Positions 1 through 10,419 of a stretch of DNA of 64,000 bases are shown piece after piece. The notes beneath the pieces were generated by a model. The model was given only the letters and a program-made list of their open reading frames with translations. It was not told the DNA's origin and ran no database searches. How positions within the stretch are numbered: the first letter of the stretch is position 1; the number at the start of each line of letters is the position of its first letter. Source of the stretch: Adiantum capillus-veneris (lineage: Eukaryota > Streptophyta > Polypodiopsida > Polypodiales > Pteridaceae); assembly GCA_014529385.2 (NCBI GenBank), contig JABFUD020000229.1:1-64000 (forward strand). The letters are read 5' to 3'. The position numbers were made by a program, and so were the translations under genes.

Positions 1-632
1 AAATTAGTACATGTTCACTTAGTTTCCAATTGCAGATTAGTCCTTGGTTTTTTGGCAAAAGTAGAATCTGAAAGTCTCAAGTACTGACTCACTTAGCTCA
101 AATTGAAGTGATACACATAGACTAGTCACAACAAATAGCAAAACTGTACAGTCTTTAATGTGGAAGAATAGCTTACTTGATTAAAATTGATGCAGGAATC
201 AGATTGCAGACAAGAAATTGAGAGCTTGATAGAAGTTGCAATCAAATCAAGTAGAAGAAGTTGATAACAAGTCAATCCGACGGTAAGTACTATATGTAGG
301 GCTTCACAAGTCTATAATGAACCTTAGATCTGGTCGTATACTAGGAAATCAAGGCATATTTGGAGAGACCGCTAGTAGAGTAGAGAGTGTGAATAAAAGC
401 GATCACTTGGACACTATCTTTGAAGAAGTCTAAGATAAATTTTTTAGAATCAACATCTGAAATGTCTTCCTATTCGACTCATTCAAGAACTAGAACGACA
501 GTGTTTATAAGCACATACTCACCTTTTATAAGATTAATCACAATGGAGCTCAGGTTTACCTGGATCCTAATGAAGAGTATGCTATTCGCATTGATGACCA
601 TGACATAGACTTTGAAGAGGAAATTAGGGCAA
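1..632 (+). pseudogene. B element, unit I: 5' leader and start of gag (broken)
   Basis: This stretch is a near copy of 15309-15945 and 45197-45833. The first 320 bases are untranslated leader; an ATG near 320 opens the gag frame with MNLRSGRIL, a start also seen in the other two copies. Gag would form the particle shell of a Ty3/gypsy-type element. The frame is broken soon after: unit I has TAA where the others read on (about 433), and small indels follow. The homology stops at about 632, where LTR X begins; B resumes only at 4875 inside the integrase end, so most of gag and integrase is missing here. The window starts inside the leader, so the true 5' end is not seen. Confidence 0.75.
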
Positions 633-637
633 ACTAT

Positions 638-1593
638 TGACCGGTGGGTCAACAACACAACATAACTCAAGTTTCGTACCAAAGTCTTATCTTTTGCGAG
701 TTATAAAATGCTACGGATTATGGCTATAAACGTCATTTGTAATGAGTAGTTATTATAGTTTCAGAAGCCGGGGTGCAATGGCACTTCCAGATTGTAAATA
801 CAAAGCCATTTGACCCTTTGAACCCCAATTTTGGTTAAACCTAAGGTAGCCTCAGTATATAAGGTACCTAGGTCATTTTGTAAAAGAGGACTTTTTATCA
901 TAATCAAACTTTAGCGCTGCTGTCTACTGTGTGTGAGAGAGAAAGAGAGTGAGTGTGAGCTTCATCCTCTTGCTACGCCTTGCTCGCTCAACGCATTGGA
1001 GATCCGACTGCACCATTGTTGTAGGCTCGAGGAGAGCTACGCGACGACGCCAAGCATTCCACACGAGATGAAGCGCACATGCCGACGCATCTACGAGCTA
1101 TTTGTGGCCGTAAGTGTATCAAACGATGTCTGATTTCTGCGTGCTAGTAGTCTATAGAATCGTGGCGACATAAGCTACGCATTGGTATTCATAAATCTCA
1201 GTTTCGGGCACTTTCAAAATTCTGCTCTGTCATCCTACGCGTTTTCCGTAGATGGGTTTAGAGTGAGGGTTTTGAGTGTAGAAGCTTAAGGACAGGTGTA
1301 TCCTAGTGAGGTGATGGTGCTCCTTAAGTTTCATACGAATCTGGCATGATTAGGTGAGTTACCTTCCGTATGTGTGTATGTGGCTAGGTGGTGTAGTTGA
1401 GAGCAGTGAGGTTCTTGATTGTGGTTTAGTTGGCCTTCCAGAGTGTTGTATGTGTAGGATGGTCTCAGCTTGACAAGATTAAGAGATTTCCTCTGTGTGC
1501 CTATTGTGTCATCTGTGTCCTTGATTGACATTATGTTGATCTAGGTAGTGTTTGCATGCATTTCATGGTTGTGTGAGTCTCTCCCGTCCAACA
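638..1593 (+). repeat. LTR of gypsy remnant X
   Basis: An LTR is inferred from its right edge: the segment ends in CA at 1592-1593 and is followed by a classical plant gypsy primer-binding site. A TATA-like TATATAAGG at about 856 followed by purine-rich GAGAGAGAAAGAGAG fits an LTR promoter and transcript start. The left edge is placed at the first TG after B homology stops, so it is uncertain by several bases. No second copy lies in the window, so length (about 956 bp) rests on one LTR only. Confidence 0.55.
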
Positions 1594-1594
1594 T

Positions 1595-1613
1595 TGGCGC
1601 CGCTGCCGGGGAC
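1595..1613 (+). other. Primer-binding site of X (tRNA-Asp type)
   Basis: TGGCGCCGCTGCCGGGGAC differs by one base from the sequence commonly used by plant Athila/Tat gypsy elements, complementary to the 3' end of tRNA-Asp. It lies two bases after the CA that ends LTR X, as expected for a minus-strand primer site. Confidence 0.75.
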
Positions 1614-2099
1614 AAAAGGACCTAAGTAGGTTTTCTACTAACACTCGTGTGATGGTTGCTTGATTTAGTTTCGGCTAAATAAAGCATTTTTCTTAAGTGG
1701 ATCCGGAAGAGGATATTCCGTGATCAAGTGGATAGCCAGGAAGCGTGTGTCTTGCCGAGGGTCTGCGACTAGATAGGTTTAATTAGGATATGTGGATTAG
1801 AGTAGTTGTTGGTGGTCGAGTGATTTGTGAGGTGATAAAAGCGTTTACTAGTCCGTGTGTGGCAGTTAAGCGTTTTCTACTCATAGATGCAAAACCCCAT
1901 ATGATTTGTAGGAGTAGCTTTAAGTAAGTGATCCGATTCTAATCTAGGGCTATTCAGCATTGAATGATTTGCTAAAGTGCTTGATTGCATTTGAAATCAC
2001 TGAAAAGTGTGCTTTTGAGGGTAAAAATGCATTAAACAAGCTTTTGTGGACATTTTTTGTATGAATGACTGATGCTGTGCATTTAAAAGAGCTTCAACA
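1614..2099 (+). other. Leader of X, no coding sequence seen
   Basis: Sequence between the X primer site and the oppositely oriented Y remnant. I see no gag frame and no homology to other parts of the window. X is therefore an LTR plus leader whose remainder is lost or was never copied. Confidence 0.4.
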
Positions 2100-3021
2100 C
2101 TCTCTTCCCAAATGCTTGACACCTATTGCAAGACCTACACCAATGGTGAACATCCTTGTGCAAACTAGGCCATACATACCCCTCTTGCAAAATCTTATGC
2201 AAGGTGATCTTTAGAGCAAAATGGTCACCACATGCGCCTTTATGATTCTCTTTCAACACTCTCTAAAGCTCCTCCGGCCAAGGTACATGTCTCAACACGA
2301 GATCAGCTCCTTTCATGTATAAGACATCACCAATCAATTTGTACCTGTATGCTCTACGCACAAAGCCATACTTCTTAGACTTTTGAATCTCCTTTGGAAT
2401 GATTCCTGTTAGCAAAAACTCCTCTTCTTGAGCCAAAATTTCCCGGCCATGATAAAGAGGTAAAGTGGTCCTCAACACAAATAGCTCCCCAATCATGCCT
2501 TGAGCTGCTTCATGTGGCTCTCCATTTAGAGCACGTTCAATGTGTCTGATGCTCCATGCTTCGAACTATTTTAATAGGCCATTAATTCTGAAGCACATTT
2601 CCTTCAATGAGGTGTTCTTGCTCTTCCACACACCCAACACTTGCTTCACAACTAACAAGGCATCACCTTTTATGCTCAACCTTCTAACCCCATGCTTCAA
2701 ACAAATGTGTAATCTGGCTTCCAGAGTATCATATTCAGCCTCATTGTTACTATGAGCATCCAATTTGAACCCTCTCTTGCATACTAGCTTCCCCTCTGGA
2801 TCATAAAGTGCTATACCCCCTGAAGCTGCATCGTGGCTCTTTCTGTATGAACCATCAAAGATCTCTCTCAATCTTCTTGGCCCAAACATAAAGACTATGC
2901 GCTGCTGGAGAAAGATCTTCCTGGACACATGAACATTAATCTGGATTCTTTGAGTTAAATGAAAAGGAGTGAATTGAGGGCCATTTTGATCATCCATTAA
3001 AGCCAACCATGAAGCTCCCAA
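2100..3021 (-). pseudogene. Tat-like pol fragment: archaeal-type RNase H then integrase zinc finger
   Basis: Read on the minus strand, the frame 3021-2566 contains a second-type RNase H. Acidic residues are seen in IFDGS, NNEAEY and KGDALLV, with GGIALYDPEG between. A second frame (2496-2263) gives the linker to integrase (YKLIGDVLYMKGADLVLRHV). Beyond an in-frame TAG at about 2262 the HHCC finger continues to 2100 (NHKGACGDHF ... CRSCNRCQAFG). This order (aRNH, integrase) is typical of plant Tat elements. The integrase core and everything downstream are absent. In front of the RNase H lies a short segment ending RIVFMFGPRRLREI that is not part of the usual domain and recurs in the LTR of element G. 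Confidence 0.8.
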
Positions 3022-3705
3022 GAAGGCACACCTGACTTAACCTCTGATTTTGCCAAAATTTCAGCAGCATAACAGCATAAATGGCTCAAAAGACCAAGAA
3101 ACTAGCCATCATAACTTGGAAAAATTTTGACAGAGTTTCCCCAAAAGTAGAGCAGTAGGAACCCAAAATATAGACTGTATATGTATGCATAAACTGTCAA
3201 CAATAGAACCTGAGCATCAAATAGGACTCACTAGTATAGAGCCTATGGCGAGGTCACGAAAAGGGTGCTCCAGCTACCTGTATCACCGAAAGGATCTCCA
3301 CATTTGAGAATCCCCCAGCTCAATAAAAACCTCACGCTATCGACCCTCACACGAAGGCTAATGCAAATCATGTATAGTCAAGTCTCAGAAATGACTATCT
3401 TCCAGACCAAGTCTCATAAATGGCTAGGACTGCCAAATAAAACCAAATATGGCTCCACAAAGGCGTACAATGGCAGTTTCCACAAGTAACGTACAATCCA
3501 ATAGACACTGCGCTCAAATAGGCGCCAAATGATGCATACCCACAACAACTGCAAGTGACACCAGTGCTAGTATATCACTGTACTCCAGCTATCTGTACCC
3601 GTGTGAATCCCCTGTACCTGTACCTGTCCCTGTAACCTGTAGTCTGCAACCTGTAATCCTGAATCTCAAAGCTTGAAGCTCGAAGCAGAAGGTACTCGAA
3701 GAAGA
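3022..3705 (-). other. Leader of Y, no gene recognised
   Basis: Between the Tat-like pol piece and the minus-strand primer site no gag, protease or RT can be seen. Y has therefore lost all coding sequence upstream of the archaeal-type RNase H, or two different remnants are joined near 3022. The stretch around 3590-3660 has repeated CCTGTA words of low complexity. Confidence 0.4.
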
Positions 3706-3723
3706 TCCTCAGTGGGGGCGCCA
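3706..3723 (-). other. Primer-binding site of Y
   Basis: On the minus strand this reads TGGCGCCCCCACTGAGGA, directly downstream of the inferred LTR Y. The TGGCGCC core is common in plant gypsy primer sites; I cannot name the tRNA with confidence. Confidence 0.55.
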
Positions 3724-3729
3724 AAAGAA

Positions 3730-4872
3730 TGTGAGCGGGATGAAAACACACACAACTCCTCTATAATGATCCGACACACACTCTTGGGATGATACACACA
3801 CACATTATGGGGCACCACTCGGCTTACACAACCAGCCTGGCCGAGAAAGGAAACACACAGACGGAGTGAGAAGAGAGAGATTTCCCACTTACCCACTCAA
3901 CACTCACACATACACACTCACACACACACTCTCAATTCCGCTCAAAGGAGGTAAATTGTTGTTGTTTAGACTCAATGAAGCTCATCCCAACACCAATGGG
4001 GCAAATAGTTTACATAGTATGGAGGAAATACACCAGATACAACCACAAAGTTAAGCAGAGGCTTCACTCACCGGAGAAGATTACATAGAAAATAAGCAGA
4101 AAATTTGTGAGGAATTTGGAAAAATGGACAGTTCCATTGCGTCCGGAACGCCCAAAAACCCCACCCTACAATGTCACAGTGCTCAAACCCGACCTCGGAT
4201 GAGCAGTTTAGGACCAAAAAATGCTTCAAAAACAGCAAAAACACACTTGCGGCTGTTCCTCCTCTATTCTCTACATTTTTTCTGGTCTTCTCTCCGTTCT
4301 GTCAGTTCCCACACTTAGCTTTATTAGTTGGGTACCCGTGGCCTTTTAGATGACCTCAAACGGACCCCGAACAGGCCAAAAACTGACCTCGCAATGCATA
4401 GTTGTCACCTTTTTTGCATCATCCGCACACCTGGCACTCAGTTTTTCCAAATAATGCATCCCGCAACCACGTGAAGTGGCCCCAGAAAGTGGTCCTCATG
4501 ATGACCTTTCTGCATAAGTATCACAAGAAAACACCCATGTCGTGTCCATACTTCTCCGCATGCAAGTATTGACCTTGTTCGACCTCCTTACGCCACTCGA
4601 TGCCATCTGACGCACCTGCTTACCTCATGTCGTCAGCCCGCGGATAGCTTCCTCGAGAAGTTTTACGCACTACCAACTCCTCCTTATTGTAGAAAAAACA
4701 CACTGGTACTGATAATAGTGAAAATCGCTGCACTATGTACACCCTGTCCTACCTATACACACGTGGGCCCCACGTAACCACCTAGCTATGGAAATTGGGC
4801 AATCCTTTATTCGATGCACCATGCATGTGTATGTACATATGCGCAATCCCTTGCTCCAAAAAAGTCTTGACA
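3730..4872 (-). repeat. LTR of gypsy remnant Y
   Basis: On the minus strand the segment starts TGTCAAGAC at 4872, exactly where B homology stops (B resumes at 4875), and ends in CACA at 3730, six bases before the primer site. Length is about 1.14 kb. The partner LTR is absent. I could not place a TATA box with confidence. Confidence 0.5.
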
Positions 4873-4874
4873 CC

Positions 4875-5745
4875 GCTAACCAATGAATTGCCAGAGAAGA
4901 TGCATGCAAAAAAGCAAAGAAAGATAAAACAACAGCAGGTTATTGATGAAGCCCAAGAGGAATCTTGGTTTTGAGTACTCAAAAGGAAAGTTGCTCTCAA
5001 AAGTCAAAAAATACCTATTCCCATCAACAATTTGGAACTAGATGAACGACTATGGGAATTACAGAAAGATGTAGTATCAAAAGAGATGATGAATGGTTAG
5101 ATGGAATGGACCTTCACATCGAAGTACATTTGAACAATCATACCACCAATTCATTGGTCAATATAGAAGCTCAAGTAAATGCAGCCAATTATTTCACTTA
5201 CAAGAAGCAACAAGTGAGTCTTTGACATTGAAAATATCGACTATTAAAGGATGCAACAAGAATCTAACACTGACACTAGGAGTAGTCAGCTTAAATATGA
5301 GAGTACATGGATGTTCATGCCGTCATCAATTTGTATGCTTACTAGATGAACACATGAATGAAAAATGAATCTTGGAATCTCATGGATGTAGATGTACAAG
5401 GCAGTACCAGATTGGAATACCAATCAGCTCAAGCTATCAACCTAAAGGCGGACAACTCATTGTTCCAATTGCACCAAGCAAAATGGAATGGAAAGGAGGT
5501 TACCAGTAGACCAAACCACAAAGCAATCAATATGCTCCCTCCTATAGACAACTAAATGCTACAAGTAGCAAGCATGCAAGGAGTCACGCATATACGGGTA
5601 GCAAAGGCACAACTTACCAACAAGTCGATTCAAATTTGGGTGTCCAAAACCTCATCTATTGTACCAAAGAAGGTTCCAAGGTTCAAAACACAAAGAAGAG
5701 CATCTTCAAGGAAAGAACCTAGTACAAAATGGATTTGAAGGAAAA
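4875..5745 (+). pseudogene. B element, unit I: integrase end and protease-like segment
   Basis: Picks up in the integrase C-terminal tail (LTNELPEKMHAK) and continues through the same downstream coding remnant as in units II and III. In mixed frames it encodes a retropepsin-like segment: LVNIEAQVNAAN at about 5156 aligns with the usual active site (D-T/S-G-A) but lacks both the Asp and the Gly. A later part (5369-5430) resembles the closing strands of the fold (LGIS...AVPDW). Stops and frame changes make it non-coding now. The last part (5556-5738) encodes a basic stretch (VPKKVPRFKTQRR). Confidence 0.6.
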
Positions 5746-6345
5746 AGGAGCACTTATCTTCTCCGCCATCTAGGAGGGATGGAAAGGAACTAAGTAATTA
5801 AGGGCAATGTTTGAAGAGGGAGAAATTTTTTTGATGTTAACGTGTAATTTTTTGCAAAACTACCTAATAATGCCCTTAAAAATTCATCGATAGGGGAAAT
5901 TTAATTGATAACATCTCCCCGATGATTGTAGATAGTGTATATACTATCAGAAAATCATCAAAAAATGGTCTTTTTTTGTTATTTTTATTGTTTTTTCTTG
6001 ATATTGGGACTTAAAAATGAAAAAAATCCACCAAAGAATAATAAAGCTATGTTTCTCAATGGATTTTATTAATTATTGAATTTTTACTTTGCTTTTTTAG
6101 TGCATTTTGTTATTTTCTTTGATTTTTTCAATAAGCTTGTCAAAAATTAATAAGAAATAGCAAATGAGCTTAGATGGAGAAATTGAAGATACGATGATGA
6201 TCACAAGGACAAGGCGGACATGCACAAAAAATTTCAATCGAATCGAAAGATGGAAGCAGGAAGCCTAAATTAGGCTGTTAAGGCTTACTTTGTAAATTCT
6301 TGTAGAATGAGCTAACGAAATCCGATTGAAGAAATTTTTGACTCT
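5746..6345 (+). other. B element 3' noncoding region, unit I
   Basis: AT-rich sequence with no coding frame, conserved as 25611-26222 and 52741-53336. It holds a two-step stem-loop (separate entry). If B has a 3' LTR its start should lie here, after purine-rich GAAGAGGGAGAA at about 5813, but no matching 5' LTR is present in the window. It ends at the junction with copia piece F. Confidence 0.5.
5921..5959 (+). repeat. Conserved stem-loop in B 3' region, unit I
   Basis: Arms GATGATT and GATAGT pair with ACTATC and AATCATC around a GTATAT loop, interrupted by small internal bulges. The same structure is at 25794-25832 and 52914-52952. Confidence 0.7.
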
Positions 6346-6951
6346 AACAAAGTATGTAAATTGCTACAAATTCACATGTGTGGTATTTTGACAGTGGTGC
6401 TACAAAACACATTACCTCACATCGTGAATTGTTCAGCTCTCTCGAGTCTATCCCTCATGGGAATTCAGCCACTTGTGCCAACAATGCCTCATATCCAGTT
6501 GAAGGAGTTGGAAAGATTGTGCTTACTGCTGCAAATGGAAGTTCTTTCACACTTGTTGATGCACTTAATGTATCTAGGATCAAGAAGAATCTTCTTCAAA
6601 CAACTTCTAGCTATGGTTAAAAATGTATCGAAATATACTATGGGCACCTTCAGTTCCGATCGATGGGGGGAGTATATGTCTCATGAATTGAATCCCCTTT
6701 TGGCTAGTTGTGAGATGAAACATCAATGTAAAGTGCCTTATACACCTCAGCAAAATGGTGCTGCTGAGAGGAAACACAGGTCACTTTCAAAAATGGCACG
6801 ATGTATGGTCAAAAGTCAAGCTTTTCTGCATTGTTTTTGGCTTGAGGCCATCATGTGTACCTCTTATGTACTTAACAGGTGTCCTTCAAGAGCTTTGAAG
6901 TCCATTACTCCATATAAATCATGGCATGATAGAAAGCTTCCTACTGCTTTT
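6346..6951 (+). pseudogene. F1: 5'- and 3'-truncated copia pol (protease fused to integrase)
   Basis: Ty1/copia fragment on the plus strand. The frame at 6378 carries the protease active site YFDSGATKH. After SRIKKNLL the sequence jumps straight into the middle of integrase (QLLAM...KNVSKYTMG), skipping the pre-integrase zinc finger and the first catalytic Asp; in D these are separated by several hundred bases. The second half retains DRWGEYMSH and PYTPQQNG but has E-R-K-H for E-R-K-N. Homology to F2/F3 stops at about 6951, where the coding-like fragment begins. Non-functional. Confidence 0.85.
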
Positions 6952-7416
6952 CCCAATGAGGAAAAGACCATCACAACATCTGCAGACCAGATTAGTTTGG
7001 TTCTTAAGTAAGATGAAGCAAGTAGAAAGAAAAGGAAGGCTGGTGGGCAAGGGATTCCAGTAGCTGGACTGGATGTTCCCTCAGCCTGTAAGTTTATTGT
7101 AGAATCTTTCAATTTGAAAAACAATCCGACATATGTGTCTGAGAAACTGTTTGCAATTCTACTAGAAAAAAGGCTTGATGATAAATCCAAAATCAATCTG
7201 TGCCAAATTTTATCTCACAATGTCTTACAATAGACTGCTAAGATAAAGTCACAGACTCTATTCAAAGCTTGGTATGTTTGGTAGTGGAAGGGCAAGAGGA
7301 AGCGGGTTCGGTGGAAGGATACTGGGTAATTCCATCGCAGAATAACACTGTGGATTTTCCCAGCTATCCATTAGGCACTGGAATCTCCTTGGATGGGTAT
7401 CCTTGGAACTAAAACT
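6952..7416 (+). pseudogene. Coding-like fragment of unknown origin, unit I
   Basis: Not recognisable as retrotransposon. One frame reads EEKTITTSADQISLVLK, stop, then a charged stretch ending LDDKSKINLCQILSHNV; after a frame change another reads GYWVIPSQNN...SLDGYPWN. The copy at 29077-29718 preserves much of the same peptide. The second reading continues after E is removed: the sequence right of E (13098) carries on in frame with GVKNSTSMKLAIPKEYYQRV. It may be captured host exon sequence; I cannot name a family. Confidence 0.4.
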
Positions 7417-7421
7417 ATATG

Positions 7422-7544
7422 TGAAAGGGCGGTGGTAATGCATGTGCTAGTCTCCACCCAACCGTGCTATCTTATAGCCTCCCCCTAGCGTACACACTGT
7501 CCGGCCGTGCCGGTGGCCTTGCCCATAGGACCCATGTCCTTACA
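7422..7544 (-). repeat. E 3' LTR, unit I
   Basis: On the minus strand starts TGTAAGGACATGGG at 7544 and ends TTTCA at 7422. The polypurine tract (minus strand AAGGGGGGGTAA, 7545-7556) precedes it. At 123 bp it is very short for an autonomous gypsy element. Confidence 0.9.
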
Positions 7545-8206
7545 TTACCCCCCCTTGGAGAATCATTTTTATCCTCGAAAACGAACGTAGGAAAACGTTT
7601 CTTAAGTGCGGAGACATTCTCCCATGTAGAACCTTCTTCATGTCTATCTAGCCATTTTACCAACACCTGTCGTCTGACATGATGTGTGAAGCGAAGCTCA
7701 TGAGAATCCAAAATATTTTCGGCCTCATGAGGAATGCTTGGCGGTTCGATAACGTCAACCAGCACACCTGTGTCAATGACATTATCATTTTGTGCTAGCT
7801 GTTTTCCTAGACGGATAACATGGAAAACAGGATGATCTCGTGAGTGCTCTGGAAGATATAGCTGATAGGCCACTTGACCTATACGTTTGAGAATGGTAAA
7901 CGGTCCACAATAGCGTGGTGAAAGTTTAGCAACTTTTCCTGTCTTCAGACTTTCTGAATGCTCCGGAACTTTGAGGAAAACCTTGTCTCCTTCTTCGAAA
8001 GTAGCAAGACGTCGATGCTCATCTGCGTACTTCTTATATCGATCTTGAGCATGCTTAACATTCTGTCGAGCAACTCGAAGCATGTCAAAATGGTCTTGGA
8101 TAAAATCCTTCGCTTGTTGTATCTTCTCCTTAGCCAACCCCATCGTAATGGGTGATCTAGGTGGAAATCCATAGAAAAGCATAAATGGACTAAACCCTGT
8201 AGTCAC
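7472..8206 (-). pseudogene. E integrase C-terminus with chromodomain, unit I
   Basis: A 244-codon open frame. It begins late in the integrase core (GFSPFMLFYG), passes a coiled charged region, the GPY/F module (RYCGPFTILKRIG, about residue 95) and a chromodomain near residues 165-215 (ILDSHEL...VLVKWLDRHEEGSTWENVSAL). The frame does not stop before the polypurine tract but runs on into the 3' LTR, ending at 7472. The upstream end is cut by stops just above 8206. The aromatic cage is only partly evident, so binding ability cannot be judged. Closely matches 29711-30526. Confidence 0.85.
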
Positions 8207-9045
8207 ATGCTTTGAACTATTAAACTAAGCGAATTCCAATACAGGTAAGTAGACGTTCCAATTTTTTTGCTTCTTGCTAACGTATGCTCGTAGCATATCC
8301 TCTAGCACTTGATTAACTCTTTCTGTTTGACCATCCGTATCTGGATGATCAGTTGTACTTAGATTAAGTTTAGTTTCCAACTTTTGGACATAGCTTTCTA
8401 GAAGTGATTATCAAAATTTCGATCTCTGTCACTAATGATACTAGCTGGAGACCATAAAGTTTATATATATGATGTACAAATAGCCGTGCTAGTTTCGGTG
8501 TTTGAACCGGAGTCTTAGTGGGAATGAATCGACCCATCTTTGTGAGACGGTCTACAATTACCCAAATGGCATCATGGCCACGATTTGTAGTAGGTAGTCC
8601 TACTACAAAATCCATAGAGATACTCTCCCACTTACCTTGTGGAATCTCTAAAGGATGTAAAAGGCCACCTACCTTGAGGCGCCTTGCCTTATTAACTTGG
8701 CACTGTTGGCAATTTAAAACCTACTCTTGAACATCATGCTGTAAGCCTGACCAATAAAATTGCCGTCGAACTAAGGCATACGTCTTAGAGATACCTGGAT
8801 GACTAGCACTTGGACTATCGTGACACTCAAATAAGATTTGACACCTAGTGTGCGAGTCCTTTGGCACACATACTCTACTTTTGTGGAGTAAGTAGCCATC
8901 ATCAATGGAAAAATTCTTCCATTGTTCAGAGACATGTGAGTGTGATGGATCCCTTTTTAAAACTGCACTCCACACTTTAGCATATGAGTGATCTTGTGCA
9001 CACTTTCCACGTAATGACTCCAAAAAATTCACTCTTTAGTTCCGT
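8207..9045 (-). pseudogene. E integrase zinc finger and core, unit I
   Basis: Minus-strand remnants of integrase. Frame 9032-8721 contains the H-H half of the finger (HDSPSASHPG) with the Cys pair just past a stop (CQQCQVNKARR). Frame 8615-8370 holds the core start MDFVVGLPTTNRGHDA with the first catalytic Asp and VDRLTKMGRFIP. The second catalytic region is corrupted: the usual S-D-R-D is replaced by VTEIEILI. Inactive. Confidence 0.8.
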
Positions 9046-9610
9046 GAAAGCAAGTGAATTAATATAAGGCATCCGACTTAGTGCATCCCCTACTACATTA
9101 TATCGCCCCTTGCGATGTCTTAGCTTACAATCATAATATTGAAGGATTTTTGCCCATCTCTCTTTACGGCCCTTCAAGTCTGTTTGAGTAGTAAACCATT
9201 TGATACTCATGGTCAAAAACTACTTCAAACTCGGCACCATATAAATAGTGTCACCTCTTTTGTAAAGCATGAATTATGGCATAGAGCTCTTTCTCAGAGA
9301 CAGAATAATTCTTTTGAGCTCTATCTAACTTTTTACTTTCAAAGACTATAGGTCTTCCCTCCTGGAGAAGTACCGCACCAACGGCTTTATCACTAGCATC
9401 AGTCTCTACCACAAACGGCTTAAGTGGGTCGACGATTGCTAGGATGGGAGCAGTGGCTATAGCTACCTTGAGCTGTTCGAAACTGTGTTTTTGGGCTTCT
9501 TCCCAAGAAAAGGATTTACCTTTTGATTTAAGTTGATCCGTCATAGGAACAGTGATTTTGGCATAGTCACGGATATATTGTCGATAAAATCCAGACATGC
9601 CTAAAAATAT
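9046..9610 (-). pseudogene. E RNase H, unit I
   Basis: Frame 9598-9251 begins at the RT connection (GFYRQYIRDYAKI), then RNase H with VVETDASDKAVGAVLLQ and YSVSEKELYAII, the usual Asp and Glu positions. Frame 9216-8977 continues with KWFTTQTDLKGRKERWAKIL and VVGDALSRMP, the final Asp motif. A frame change lies between the two. Confidence 0.85.
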
Positions 9611-10416
9611 TTAAAGCTTCTCAACCGTGTTGGGATGTGCGCATCGAAGAATGGTAGTGACCTTGTCTGTGTCCATCTTGTTGCCAGAATAAGAGATCAC
9701 ATGACCGAGGTAATGTATCTCTGTTTTAAAGAAATCGACTTGCTTTGCTTAGCATACAACACATGAGCTCGTAGCTGTTCAAACACTAATCGTAAGTGTT
9801 CAATGTGTTCATCTTCAGTCTTACTGTACATGAGAATATCGTCAAGGAAAACAACAACAAATTTTCCAAGATAGGGATGGAAGACACTGTCCATGAGTGT
9901 CATAAATGGAGCTGGAGCATTGGTTAGACCAAAAGGCATAACCAAAAATTCAAAATGCCCGAACCATGTTCTAAAGGCAGTTTTGGAGATATCTTGCAGT
10001 AGGATACGTACCTGGTGGTATCCTGAACGAAGATCTATCTTTGTATAGTATCTTGCCCCGTGGAGTTGATCAAACAACTCATCCACTCGAGGCAGAGGAT
10101 ACTTGTTCTTGATGGTTGTCGCATTTAATCCGCGATAATCTACGCACATGCGCATAGTACCATCTTTCTTTTTTACCAATACTATTGGTGATGCCCAAGG
10201 CAAATTGCTAGGTCTAATGAAACCACAAGTGAGCTAGTCACCCAACTGACTCTCAACCTCCTTAGCTTCTTTAGCACTCATACAATAAGGTGGTTTACTC
10301 ACCGGTTTAGTGCCTGCCAGGACATCTATACCATGCTGCACATCACGTGTAGGGGGTAAACCTGGTGGTAAATCACTTGAGAACACATCACTATACTCCG
10401 TGAGTAAGTGAGTCAT
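9611..10416 (-). pseudogene. E reverse transcriptase, unit I
   Basis: Gypsy RT in two frames. 10416-10234 gives the N-terminal part (YSDVFSSDLPPGLPPTRDVQ). 10203-9697 gives the palm: [31 protein letters not shown] with the first Asp, [13 protein letters not shown], and the FLDDIL catalytic pair. After [11 protein letters not shown] a frame shift ends the frame. The catalytic residues survive, so loss is through indels and stops. Equivalent to 31912-32720. Confidence 0.9.
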
Positions 10417-10419
10417 CTT

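Noticed and set aside
7422-7544. E as a TRIM-type non-autonomous element because of the short LTR
   Set aside because: The interior encodes complete gag-pol domains; only the LTR size is TRIM-like.
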